The position numbers and the translations under genes were made by a program. A model generated the notes under the pieces. That model worked only from the letters and a program-made list of their open reading frames with translations, did no database searches and was not told where the DNA came from. Positions 24,301 through 30,815 of a stretch of 64,000 bases of DNA are shown piece by piece. How positions within the stretch are numbered: the stretch's first letter is position 1; the number at the start of each line of letters is the position of its first letter. Source of the stretch: Streptomyces sp. NRRL F-6492 (GTDB lineage Bacteria > Actinomycetota > Actinomycetes > Streptomycetales > Streptomycetaceae); the NCBI RefSeq assembly GCF_001280125.1, contig NZ_LGEG01000213.1, positions 1-64,000 on the forward strand, read 5' to 3'.

Positions 24301-25358
24301 GCGACGCGCGTCACCTCGTCGGCGAACGCCGACAGGGTGTCCACCATGGTGTTGATGGTGTCGGCGAGCGCGGCGACCTCGCCCTTGGCCTCCACGGTGA
24401 TCCGGCGGGAGAGGTCTCCGCGGGCCACGGCGGTGGCGACCTGGGCGATGGAGCGCACCTGGCCGGTGAGGTTGGACGCCATCACGTTGACGTTGTCGGT
24501 GAGGTCCTTCCAGGTGCCCGAAGCGCCCCGCACGGTGGCCTGGCCGCCCAGGTTGCCCTCGGTGCCGACCTCCCGGGCGACGCGCGTCACCTCGTCGGCG
24601 AACGCCGAGAGCTGGTCGACCATCGTGTTGATGGTGTTCTTCAGCTCCCGGATCTCGCCGCGGGCGTCGACGTCGACCTTCTTCGACAGGTCGCCCCTGG
24701 CCACGGCGGTGGCGACGTGCGCGATGGAGCGCACCTGACCGGTGAGGTTGGACGCCATGGAGTTGACGGAGTCGGTGAGGTCGCGCCAGGTGCCGGAGAC
24801 GCCCTTCACGTCCGCCTGGCCACCGAGGATGCCCTCGGTGCCGACGTCGCGGGCCATGCGGGTGACCTCGTCGGCGAAGGAGGAGAGCTGGTCGACCATC
24901 GTGTTGATGGTGTTCTTGAGCTCCAGGATCTCGCCGCGGGCGTCGACGTCGATCTTCTGGGAGAGGTCGCCCTTGGCGACGGCGGTGGCGACGTGAGCGA
25001 TGTCACGGACCTGGGTGGTGAGGTTGCCCGCCATCGCGTTGACGGAGTCGGTGAGGTCGGCCCAGGTGCCGGAGACGCCGGGGACCTCGGCCTGGCCTCC
25101 CAGGGTGCCCTCCGTGCCGACCTCGCGGGCGACGCGCGTCACCTCGGAGGTGAAGAGGGAGAGCTGGTCGACCATGCCGTTGAAGACGCTGGAGATCTCG
25201 CCCATGAGTCCGCCCGCCTCGTCGGGCAGACGGGTGCCGAAGTCTCCGTCGCGCACGGCGGTGAGGCCGGCCAGGAGCTGGCGCAGCTCCGCCTCTCCCA
25301 CGGCGGCCGGTCCCGGCCGCCGTACGGCCGAGGAGCCTTCGATCGTCGTCTCAGACAT
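21342..25358 (-). CDS. Soluble poly-HAMP hybrid histidine kinase (Nik1-like)
   Basis: 1338 residues with no transmembrane helix. Residues about 20-515 are a ladder of HAMP domains built from five near-identical 92-residue units (each with LGGQA, SGTW, LTDxVN, NLTxQVRxIA, GDLS). A GAF domain (about 550-690) and a coiled coil (690-775) follow. HisKA has its phospho-acceptor in [17 protein letters not shown] (H784), and HATPase shows VKDTGIGI and [15 protein letters not shown] degenerate receiver has VLEVDM in place of the phosphorylated Asp (about 1075-1200). A canonical receiver ends the protein ([15 protein letters not shown]1268). The architecture matches the osmo-/stress-sensing HAMP-repeat kinases of fungi and many Streptomyces. 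The ATG follows GAGGATGAGG. Upstream of the phosphatase/STAS genes on the same strand, it probably heads the operon. Confidence 0.93.
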   Translation of the reverse strand: MSETTIEGSSAVRRPGPAAVGEAELRQLLAGLTAVRDGDFGTRLPDEAGGLMGEISSVFNGMVDQLSLFTSEVTRVAREVGTEGTLGGQAEVPGVSGTWADLTDSVNAMAGNLTTQVRDIAHVATAVAKGDLSQKIDVDARGEILELKNTINTMVDQLSSFADEVTRMARDVGTEGILGGQADVKGVSGTWRDLTDSVNSMASNLTGQVRSIAHVATAVARGDLSKKVDVDARGEIRELKNTINTMVDQLSAFADEVTRVAREVGTEGNLGGQATVRGASGTWKDLTDNVNVMASNLTGQVRSIAQVATAVARGDLSRRITVEAKGEVAALADTINTMVDTLSAFADEVTRVAREVGTEGRLGGQARVPNVAGTWKDLTDNVNSMANNLTGQVRNIAQVTTAVANGDLSKKIDVDAQGEILELKTTINTMVDQLSSFAAEVTRVAREVGSEGRLGGQAEVEGVSGTWKRLTENVNELAGNLTRQVRAIAEVASAVAEGDLTRSITVDASGEVAELKDNINAMVGSLRETTRANQEQDWLKSSLARISELMQGHRDLAVVAELVMDELTPLVAAQYGAFYLAEDGTQGVELKLVGSYGRPADSRERFRLGESLVGQAARSRRTIAAENVPGDYVYISSGLGQASGGSLIVLPIVVEDQVLGVIELVSFTPFTSVHRDFLEQLMETVGVNLSTIVANARTDELLEESQRLADELRARSEELQVQQEELQRSNAELEEKAALLASQNRDIEAKNLQIEQARQELEDRAQQLSLASKYKSEFLANMSHELRTPLNSLLILAQLLAQNPTRNLTAKQVEYAGIIHSAGSDLLQLINDILDLSKVEAGKMDLNPERVALRRLLDYVEATFRPLTTQKSLTFTVATAAGVPVDLVTDDSRLRQVLRNLLSNAVKFTERGSVELCIEPAADDELPGTVHRGGPVVAFRVKDTGIGIAAQHLDAIFGAFQQADGTTNRKYGGTGLGLSISREIAYLLGGALTVASRPGEGSTFTLYLPVARADFKEQSAHVPALRPEEREETAELSDAPVPRPALPAAPPARQTRRLLVIEERPRGLLSLVAENAVVELADGRDRADREDIELITAVGPQEAATALATQPFHCVVLEVDMADGEALQFLDAMDGDEALRTVPVLAHNNRRLTAEHERALQTRARLRPLELLSSLDELRERIALHLSADQPGDVVPLMRGEHRPPAPQTIDATLHGRTVLVVDDDARNLYALSGILELHGIKVLHAENGRKGIEALAAHPDIDLVLMDVMMPEMDGYTATSKIRQMPAHAALPVIAVTAKAMPGDREKSLASGASDYVTKPVDADDLITCIRRWLNDG
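23830..25260 (-). repeat. Tandem 276-bp repeats encoding HAMP units
   Basis: Five successive copies of a 276-base unit, visible at DNA level: a CCGACCTCGCGGGCGACGCG-like block recurs near 24,013, 24,289, 24,567, 24,838 and 25,117. High identity suggests recent duplication or gene conversion, and the number of copies may vary between strains. Confidence 0.85.
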
Positions 25359-25675
25359 GCCTCATCCTCGTTCGCTCGCCAGGCACCACAGCGGTCCTGA
25401 GCACGGCCACGGCCGCAGGGCGGGCCGCCGCTCTCCCGGTACGACTCCGACCTCGACCGTTGTCATACGACAATAAACGACGACCCTACTCCCCCGTGAT
25501 CGTCACGAGGAGGGCGGTGGGGGATCGAGCGGCCGGAACGGACCGTCGCGGAAGGGGCGTACGGGTCACGGGGTGTCCTGTACTCGCCACCGTGCGCCGC
25601 ATACAACGCGGGGGCCGGGGTAAGCGGCGCATCGAACCGGGCGGTCCGCGCCCTGACGGCGAGGGGAGACCCACT
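25359..25675. other. 317-bp divergent intergenic region, kinase gene / DUF5133 gene
   Basis: No gene seen. It must carry promoters for the minus-strand signalling operon and for the small plus-strand gene. The only AT-rich patch, near 25,455-25,480, includes the small inverted repeat TTGTCATACGACAA (25460-25473) and is the best guess for the kinase promoter. I found no clear -35/-10 pair. Confidence 0.5.
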
Positions 25676-25903
25676 GTGTTGATGGCCCATCCCGCGGTGT
25701 TGAGCAACCTGATCGAGCAGTACGAGACGCTGAGGGTGCTGCACGCGGAGAACGGAAGCCCCGAGGTGCGCCGGCGGATGGACGACATCGCGTACACGCT
25801 GTGCGTCTCCACCGGCACGCGTGACGTGGACACGGCGCTGATCGCCGCGCGTCACCGCCTGCCCGGCGCGCGCCCCGAGGACGACTCGGTCCTGATGGCC
25901 TGA
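25676..25903 (+). CDS. DUF5133 family small protein
   Basis: A 75-residue acidic helical protein found widely in Streptomyces: AHPAVLSNLIEQYETLRVLH, RRRMDDIAYTLCVSTGTRDV and AARHRLPGARPEDDSVL are the family signature. Function unknown. The start is the GTG seven bases after GAGGGGAG; TTG and ATG immediately follow and are alternatives. Family members are often next to stress-signalling genes, as here, where it is divergent from the poly-HAMP kinase. A strong terminator follows. Confidence 0.82.
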   Translation: MLMAHPAVLSNLIEQYETLRVLHAENGSPEVRRRMDDIAYTLCVSTGTRDVDTALIAARHRLPGARPEDDSVLMA

Positions 25904-25913
25904 TTCCGTACGC

Positions 25914-25956
25914 CAGAACCCGGCACGTTCCCTCTGGAGGGACGTGCCGGGTTCTG
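25914..25956 (+). terminator. Strong intrinsic terminator after the DUF5133 gene
   Basis: Arms CAGAACCCGGCACGT (25914-25928) and ACGTGCCGGGTTCTG (25942-25956) pair perfectly over 15 bp around a 13-base loop that itself can pair partly. Confidence 0.85.
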
Positions 25957-26070
25957 TCGTGTCCGGGGGTCGGCCGGAGGAGCCCGCCGGCCGGGTACGG
26001 AGGGGACGTGACGCGACCGCGCCCGCCACCGGTGTCGGTGGCGGGCGCGGTCGGTGCCGGTGGGCGTGGA

Positions 26071-26232
26071 CTACCAGCGGTACCAGCGGCCCGAGCCGCC
26101 CTTCGGGCGGGCCACGAAGCCCAGCAGCCACAGGACGAGCACGATCACGGCCACCCACCAGAGGGCCTTCACGGCGAAACCGGCGCCGAAGAGGATCAGC
26201 GCGAGCAGCAGGACCAGAAGAAGGGGAACCAT
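26071..26232 (-). CDS. Small hydrophobic membrane protein (53 aa)
   Basis: A 53-residue protein with two membrane helices (VPLLLVLLLALILFGAGFAV and WWVAVIVLVLWLLGFV) and a short basic aromatic tail ending GGSGRWYRW. It is conserved in Streptomyces as a hydrophobic protein of unknown function. The ATG has an ideal GGAGG site eight bases upstream, and the frame before it is unlike protein. It may be a stress-related membrane peptide. Confidence 0.75.
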   Translation of the reverse strand: MVPLLLVLLLALILFGAGFAVKALWWVAVIVLVLWLLGFVARPKGGSGRWYRW

Positions 26233-26422
26233 TTCTACAACCTCCGAATTATCATGTACCCCGCACCCGATTTCCCGTTCCGTGGAACTTCCCGTCACGT
26301 TCCCGGGGAATTCGGATCTTCATTTCCGGTGGTCGGGAAATCGAATCCGGGGCGTTGCACAAGCTGTCAAAAAGTCGAGGGGAGGGACGGCCGGGGGGCC
26401 CGGGGTCGTCCCTCGGCGCGCA

Positions 26423-26809
26423 TCAGATGCGGCCGCCGGTGAGCCGGGTGAGCGGGCCGCGCGAGCGCGTTCCCGTCCGGCGTCCCAGGGCGTACGCGCC
26501 GGTGAGCGCGGCCGCGCCGACGGCGGCGGTGCCGCTCGCGAGCGCCTTGCGGGTGCGCACGGCGGTCCAGACGAGACCGCCGGTGCCCCGGACGGCGTGG
26601 ACGGCCGCGAGGGTCTTCTCCGCGAGGGGCGCGGGCAGCATGGCCAGCGTTCCGCCCACCGCGTCTCCGGTCTCCCCGGAGCCCTTCGCCGCCTTCCCGG
26701 CCGCGGCCGGGCCGCGGCCCGTCCCGCCGCCGTTCCCGGTGCCGTCGGAAGCGGTGTGCGGACCGCTCCACCGGGACCGGCTCTCGTTGTTGTTCTCCGA
26801 TGCGCTCAT
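26423..26809 (-). CDS. Hypothetical protein with low-complexity N-terminus
   Basis: 128 residues. The first 55 are Gly/Ser/Asn/Thr-rich and disordered; the rest is Ala/Thr/Gly-rich and weakly hydrophobic (GTAAVGAAALTGAYALG), possibly one membrane-associated helix, ending in a basic tail with TRSRGPLTRLTGG. No family recognised. It lies on the same strand as, and just downstream of, the GvpF/L-type genes (82 bases), so it could belong to that transcript. Gas-vesicle loci often hold small poorly conserved proteins. Confidence 0.5.
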   Translation of the reverse strand: MSASENNNESRSRWSGPHTASDGTGNGGGTGRGPAAAGKAAKGSGETGDAVGGTLAMLPAPLAEKTLAAVHAVRGTGGLVWTAVRTRKALASGTAAVGAAALTGAYALGRRTGTRSRGPLTRLTGGRI

Positions 26810-26891
26810 GTGCTTCGTGTAGCCGGACCTGGCCGGAACAAACCCTTCTTCGCGGGAGTTCGTGAGTCCGAGGGCCTTTCCCGGCGGACGT

Positions 26892-27632
26892 TCACCATTC
26901 CGGATTGCCGTCGGGTGCGGTCCGGGCGAAGGAATAGGGCAGCCAGGGCCCGGAGACCTCCACGCGCATTCCCTCCGGGGCCTCGTCGGGTCCGGGGACC
27001 GCGTCGAGGAAGTCCCGCTGCCCCCCGTCGGGGACGAGGTACACGGCGTTGAGCACGTTCCGGCCGGGCGTCCGGGACAGGTGCGTCCCCCGGGGCGGGC
27101 GCAGGACCGCTTCCGCCGCCGCGCGAGCGAGCGTCTCGTGCAGCTCCCGGGCGATACGGGAGGCCGTGTCGGCCCTGCCGTCGGGGGGAGGGCCGCCGGC
27201 GCTCCCCGGCCTCCCGGGCGTCTCGTCCACGTACAGCCCGATCCCCCACTCGTGGGCGCCCGTCAGCCGGCCGAGGGCCTCCGACAGGCCGCTCTCCCCC
27301 TCTTCGAGGAGGCGGCGCACGCCCGGCACGCCGCGGCGGACGGTCGCGAGCCCCAGGGGGACGGTGGTGGTCCGCCGGCCCGCCGCGGCCACCACGCCGT
27401 GGTGGGCCCTGGCCATGGCCGCGAGCCAGTCCAGGTCCTCCAGCCGTTCGCGCAGCGGCGCCTCGGCGAAGTCGGCCGCCGGGACCGGTTCGACGACGGC
27501 GGTGAGGCCCCGGTGCTCGACGGTCGTGAGCCCCCCGCCCAGGGTCACGTCGGGCGGGGGGTCGACGGGCGGCCCGTCCAGGTCGGCGGACCGGACGACG
27601 GCGTACACGTACAGCAGCGGTTCGCCGTCCAC
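26892..27632 (-). CDS. GvpL/GvpF family gas-vesicle protein
   Basis: About 246 residues of the GvpF/GvpL family: the N-terminal ferredoxin-like strand LLYVYAVVRSADLDG, then LTAVVEPVPAADF, LAAMARAHHGVVAAAG, TTVPLGLATV, and a C-terminal half ending RVEVSGPWLPYSFA, the family signature. GvpF/L proteins are accessory parts of gas vesicles and contact GvpA during assembly. The start I prefer is the GTG after GGAGGAG in the region before LLYVYAV; a GTG at 27701, four bases past the upstream stop, would add 23 low-complexity residues. It follows the second GvpF-like gene on the same strand. No GvpA, J, K, S, G or O gene is in view. Confidence 0.85.
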   Translation of the reverse strand: MDGEPLLYVYAVVRSADLDGPPVDPPPDVTLGGGLTTVEHRGLTAVVEPVPAADFAEAPLRERLEDLDWLAAMARAHHGVVAAAGRRTTTVPLGLATVRRGVPGVRRLLEEGESGLSEALGRLTGAHEWGIGLYVDETPGRPGSAGGPPPDGRADTASRIARELHETLARAAAEAVLRPPRGTHLSRTPGRNVLNAVYLVPDGGQRDFLDAVPGPDEAPEGMRVEVSGPWLPYSFARTAPDGNPEW

Positions 27633-27705
27633 GGCTCCCGCCTCTCCTCCGGACGGTCCGGGAGCGGGTCCTCCCGGTCGGGTCCCGGTGAGCGGTCCCA
27701 CGGGA

Positions 27706-28425
27706 TCAGCCCGCCTGGACGAAGCTGTACGGGGGCAGCGGCCCGGTCACCTGTTCCCGCAGGTGCTCGTGTTCCCGGTGGAGGGCGCGTACGGCCTCCA
27801 GGAACTCGTCCCGCCGCTCGCGTTCCACGAGGAAGGACAGGTTGGCGAGGCGGCCGGCCTCCCGCGGGCCGTGCACCGTCGCCGCCGCGTAGGGGGAGAG
27901 GGTCCGCTCGACGAGGGCGACGTCGGCCCTCTCGCGGTCGGCGACGGCCCGGGCGACCAGCTCGCCGAAGGGGGTCCGCTCCCCGTGGCTCCCCTCGTCC
28001 GGTGTGCGGTCGGCGGCGTGCCGGGCCACCAGCTCCGGGTCGTCGGCGAGCACCGCGTGGAGCACCGCCTCCTCGTCGTGGTGCACCTTGAGGTTGAACT
28101 CGTCCTTGCCCGCCAGCGCCTCCAGCCGCTCCACGTAGAGGTCGTGGTGCTGCTCCAGGATCGCGGCGACCGTCGCGTCGTCGGGGGAGATCCCGCCGAA
28201 CCGCAGGGGCAGGACCGGGCCGTCCTTGGCGGCCTCGATCACGACGTGCTGGTGCGCGAGGAGGTCGCGGCGCTCCGCCTTCGGCTCCGGCGGGGCGTCG
28301 CTGCACAGGGCCACCAGGTCGCCGCCGCGCACGGCGCGCACGGGCAGCGGCGGGTCCCCGATGCCCTCGATGGCGTCGGGGAGTTCCCGGTCGGCGGGGG
28401 CGATTCCGTAGACGTACGTGCTCAT
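27706..28425 (-). CDS. GvpF family gas-vesicle protein
   Basis: 239 residues, GvpF/GvpL family: begins STYVYGIAPADRELPD, with LLAHQHVVIEAA, VLPLRFGGISPDD, FNLKVHHDEEAVLHAVLADD and a C-terminus ending VTGPLPPYSFVQ. It is closer to canonical GvpF than the next gene, in which the RFGG region is changed. The ATG has GGAGGAG. It is the first gene of a minus-strand pair (possibly with the 128-residue hypothetical) and is divergent from the pyruvate oxidase gene. With no structural GvpA nearby, either the rest of the cluster is elsewhere or these proteins have a different role. Confidence 0.88.
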   Translation of the reverse strand: MSTYVYGIAPADRELPDAIEGIGDPPLPVRAVRGGDLVALCSDAPPEPKAERRDLLAHQHVVIEAAKDGPVLPLRFGGISPDDATVAAILEQHHDLYVERLEALAGKDEFNLKVHHDEEAVLHAVLADDPELVARHAADRTPDEGSHGERTPFGELVARAVADRERADVALVERTLSPYAAATVHGPREAGRLANLSFLVERERRDEFLEAVRALHREHEHLREQVTGPLPPYSFVQAG

Positions 28426-28446
28426 TGCTGCTCCTCCCGGTGGGTC

Positions 28447-28481
28447 GGAGCAGCGGCGGCGCGACCCGTCGCCGCTGCTCC
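28447..28481 (-). promoter_or_regulatory. 12-bp hairpin in the 5' leader of the gvpF-like gene
   Basis: Perfect arms GGAGCAGCGGCG (28447-28458) and CGCCGCTGCTCC (28470-28481) with an 11-base loop, starting 22 bases upstream of the gvpF-like start codon. It would lie in the mRNA leader close to the ribosome site, so it may tune translation or premature termination. Confidence 0.55.
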
Positions 28482-28555
28482 TGCTGCTCTTCTCCCCGCG
28501 GGCCGGCCACGGGTGCGGTGCGGAGGGCGGGGCCGCGGCTCTCTCCCCTTCCGCG

Positions 28556-28580
28556 TTACCGGGCCTTCGCCCCCCCAAAC
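28556..28580 (-). promoter_or_regulatory. Possible SigB/SigF-type promoter for the gvpF/L pair
   Basis: On the minus strand GTTT (28577-28580) is followed after 15 bases by GGTAAC, close to the GTTT-N15-GGGTAN form of SigB-type promoters. The remainder of this 341-base divergent region (28426-28766) shows no gene; the plus-strand pyruvate oxidase promoter is not obvious. Confidence 0.4.
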
Positions 28581-28766
28581 GGGTCGAAGGGCACCGGGCT
28601 TGGGGGGCGGGGTCGGTCGGGGTCCTCCACCCGGGCCGGGCGGCGACGCCGACGGCCCCCGGCGCGCGACGGTGCGGACGGACCGTTCCCGGACGGCCCC
28701 CGCATCGGTCGCGTCCTCGCGGGCAGGCGGGACGGTGAACCCCCTGCCCCCGCGAAAGGACATCCC

Positions 28767-30497
28767 GTGACACGTACCGTCGCCAAGGTGATCGTCGACG
28801 CCCTCGCCGACCTCGGTGTCGGCCACGTCTTCGGCGTGGTCGGTGACGCCCTCAACCCGCTCACCGACGCCATCCGCACCACGGACGGCGTCGACTGGGT
28901 CGGCTGCCGGCACGAGGAGGCCGCCGCCTTCGCCGCCGGGGCGCGGGCCCAGCTGTCGGGCCGGCTCGGCGTCTGCATGGGCACCGTGGGACCGGGCTCG
29001 GTCCACCTCCTCAACGGGCTGTACGACGCCGCCAAGAGCGGTGCCCCGGTCCTCGCGATCTGCGGCCAGGTCCCGCTGTCCGAGGTCGGCGGCGACTACT
29101 TCCAGGAGGTGGACAACGACCTGCTGTTCCGTGACGTGGCCGTCTACCGGGCCACCGTCACCTCCCCCGAGCAGATGCCGAGGCTCCTGGAGTCCGCGGT
29201 CCGGGCGGCCGTGACCCGCGGCGGCGTGGCGGTCCTCACGGTGCCGGGAGACCTCGGGGACCGGAAGGTCGAGGACGACCGCCCCGTACGGTTCGCGCTC
29301 CCCCGCCCGGCCGTGACCCGCCCCGACGACCCGGCCCTGGCCGAGGCCGCCGGGCTGATCGACGAGGGCTCCCGGGTCACCCTGCTGGTCGGACGCGGCG
29401 CGCAGGGCGCCCGCGAGGAGGTGCTGCGCCTCGCCGAACACCTCTCGGCCCCGATGGTGCTCACCCTCAAGGCCAAGGAGGGCTTCGAGGCGGACAACCC
29501 CTACGAGGTCGGCCAGACGGGCCTGATCGGCAACCCGGCCGCCGCCCACGCCCTGGACGCCTGCGACACCCTGCTCATGCTCGGCACCGACTTCCCGTAC
29601 CGCGACTGGTACCCGGAGGACTGCCGGGTCGTGCAGATCGACCTGCGGGAGGAGCGCCTGGGGCGCCGGGTGCCGGTGGACGTCGGGCTCGCCGGGGACG
29701 TCGGGGCCACGCTGCGGGGCCTGCTGCCGCTGCTCGCGCCGGTCGAGGACCGCGCGCACCTCGACGACGCCCGCGAGCGGTTCCTGAAGTGGGAGGAGGA
29801 GCAGGCCTCCCTCGCCCACCCGGGCCACGACGAGCGGCTGGTGGGGCGGGTGCGGGCGATGTTCGACAACCGGGACCACGAGATCCGGCCCGAGGCGCTC
29901 GCCGCGGCCGTGGACCGGCACGCGGCCGAGGACGCGGTCTTCACCTCCGACACCGGCATGGCCACCGTCTGGCTCTCGCGCTTCGTGCGCATGCGGGGCA
30001 CCCGCCGGCTGCTCGGCTCCTACAACCTGGGCTCCATGGCCAACGCCATGCCCCAGGCCCTCGGCGCCCAGCTCTGGGACCGGGACCGCCAGGTCGTGGC
30101 GTTCTGCGGCGACGGCGGTCTGAGCATGCTCCTGGGCGACCTCATGACGCTCCGCTCCGAGCGGCTCCCGGTCAAGCTCGTCGTCTTCGACAACCGCCGC
30201 CTCGGCATGGTCAAGCTCGAACAGGAGCAGGCGGGCCTGCCCGAGTTCGGCACCGTCCTCGACAACCCCGACTTCGCCGCCGTTGCCGAGGCCGTGGGTC
30301 TGACCGGCATCCGGGTCACCGACCCGGCGGACCTGGACGACGCCGTGCGCCGGGCCTTCGACACCCCGGGTCCGGTCCTCCTCGATGTCCTGACCAATCC
30401 CGAGGAGGTCGCCGTCCCCGGCAAGCCGACCGTCTCCCAGGGCTGGGGCTTCGCCATCGCCAAGATCAAGGAGAACCTGCCGTCGGGCGGCAACTGA
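28767..30497 (+). CDS. Pyruvate dehydrogenase (quinone)/pyruvate oxidase, PoxB-like
   Basis: A 576-residue ThDP-dependent enzyme with the three-domain acetolactate-synthase/pyruvate-oxidase fold. The PYR domain has the catalytic glutamate in CRHEEAAAFAAGARA. The FAD-type middle domain contains LLVGRGAQGAREEVLRLAEH, and the PP domain has the ThDP/Mg motif FCGDGGLSMLLGDLMTLRSE followed by VVFDN. The length matches E. coli PoxB (572). The C-terminal membrane-binding peptide of PoxB is not obvious; the protein ends GFAIAKIKENLPSGGN. It would decarboxylate pyruvate to acetate and CO2 and pass electrons to the quinone pool. The GTG start follows AAAGGA. Xanthine- or sulfopyruvate-type relatives share this fold, so substrate is inferred from overall similarity. 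Confidence 0.85.
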   Translation: MTRTVAKVIVDALADLGVGHVFGVVGDALNPLTDAIRTTDGVDWVGCRHEEAAAFAAGARAQLSGRLGVCMGTVGPGSVHLLNGLYDAAKSGAPVLAICGQVPLSEVGGDYFQEVDNDLLFRDVAVYRATVTSPEQMPRLLESAVRAAVTRGGVAVLTVPGDLGDRKVEDDRPVRFALPRPAVTRPDDPALAEAAGLIDEGSRVTLLVGRGAQGAREEVLRLAEHLSAPMVLTLKAKEGFEADNPYEVGQTGLIGNPAAAHALDACDTLLMLGTDFPYRDWYPEDCRVVQIDLREERLGRRVPVDVGLAGDVGATLRGLLPLLAPVEDRAHLDDARERFLKWEEEQASLAHPGHDERLVGRVRAMFDNRDHEIRPEALAAAVDRHAAEDAVFTSDTGMATVWLSRFVRMRGTRRLLGSYNLGSMANAMPQALGAQLWDRDRQVVAFCGDGGLSMLLGDLMTLRSERLPVKLVVFDNRRLGMVKLEQEQAGLPEFGTVLDNPDFAAVAEAVGLTGIRVTDPADLDDAVRRAFDTPGPVLLDVLTNPEEVAVPGKPTVSQGWGFAIAKIKENLPSGGN

Positions 30498-30815
30498 CCT
30501 GTCCCGTAACGGACTTCCCGGAGAGGTCCGGGGAGCGCCGCCCGGTCACAGCCCTCCATGGCCGCACGACGGTGTCGTGGCGGTTGCGGGCGGCCAGTCC
30601 GCGCCGGACGGTCGGCGACCGGCGGAGCACACCGGCGGGGCACCCTCCGTCGCCCAGGAGGCCGTCGAGGACGAGCCGGTCGCGCAGGGCCCGTATCGCG
30701 GGCTCGTCGTCCCAGGCGGGCGGTGGAACGGTGTCCTTCACCCCTTCCTGCCCGAGCCGATCCGGTACGAGACGTTCCGTGTCCGTCCCGGTGCCGTCGG
30801 GTCGCCCGGTCCTCC
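30498..30815. other. 318-bp convergent intergenic region
   Basis: Between the pyruvate oxidase stop (plus) and the stop of the PAS-GAF regulator (minus). A minus-strand frame starting at GTG 30741 and running into the pyruvate oxidase 3' end begins with a fairly protein-like acidic stretch (PPPAWDDEPAIRALRDRLVL). It turns arginine-rich, has a poorly spaced ribosome site and overlaps a real gene, so I do not call it a gene. No strong hairpin seen. Confidence 0.4.

Noticed and set aside
23830..25260. Repeat array considered as CRISPR or mobile repeat
   Set aside because: The 276-bp units are in frame and encode HAMP domains inside a kinase.
18360..25400. A continuous plus-strand open frame of about 7 kb opposite the phosphatase and kinase genes
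   Set aside because: It is the mirror of strongly third-position-GC genes and its translation is arginine/glycine/valine-rich low complexity. The minus-strand proteins carry complete recognised domains.
30466..30741. Possible 91-codon minus-strand gene between pyruvate oxidase and the PAS-GAF regulator
   Set aside because: It overlaps the pyruvate oxidase 3' end, has badly spaced ribosome site, and decays to arginine-rich sequence.
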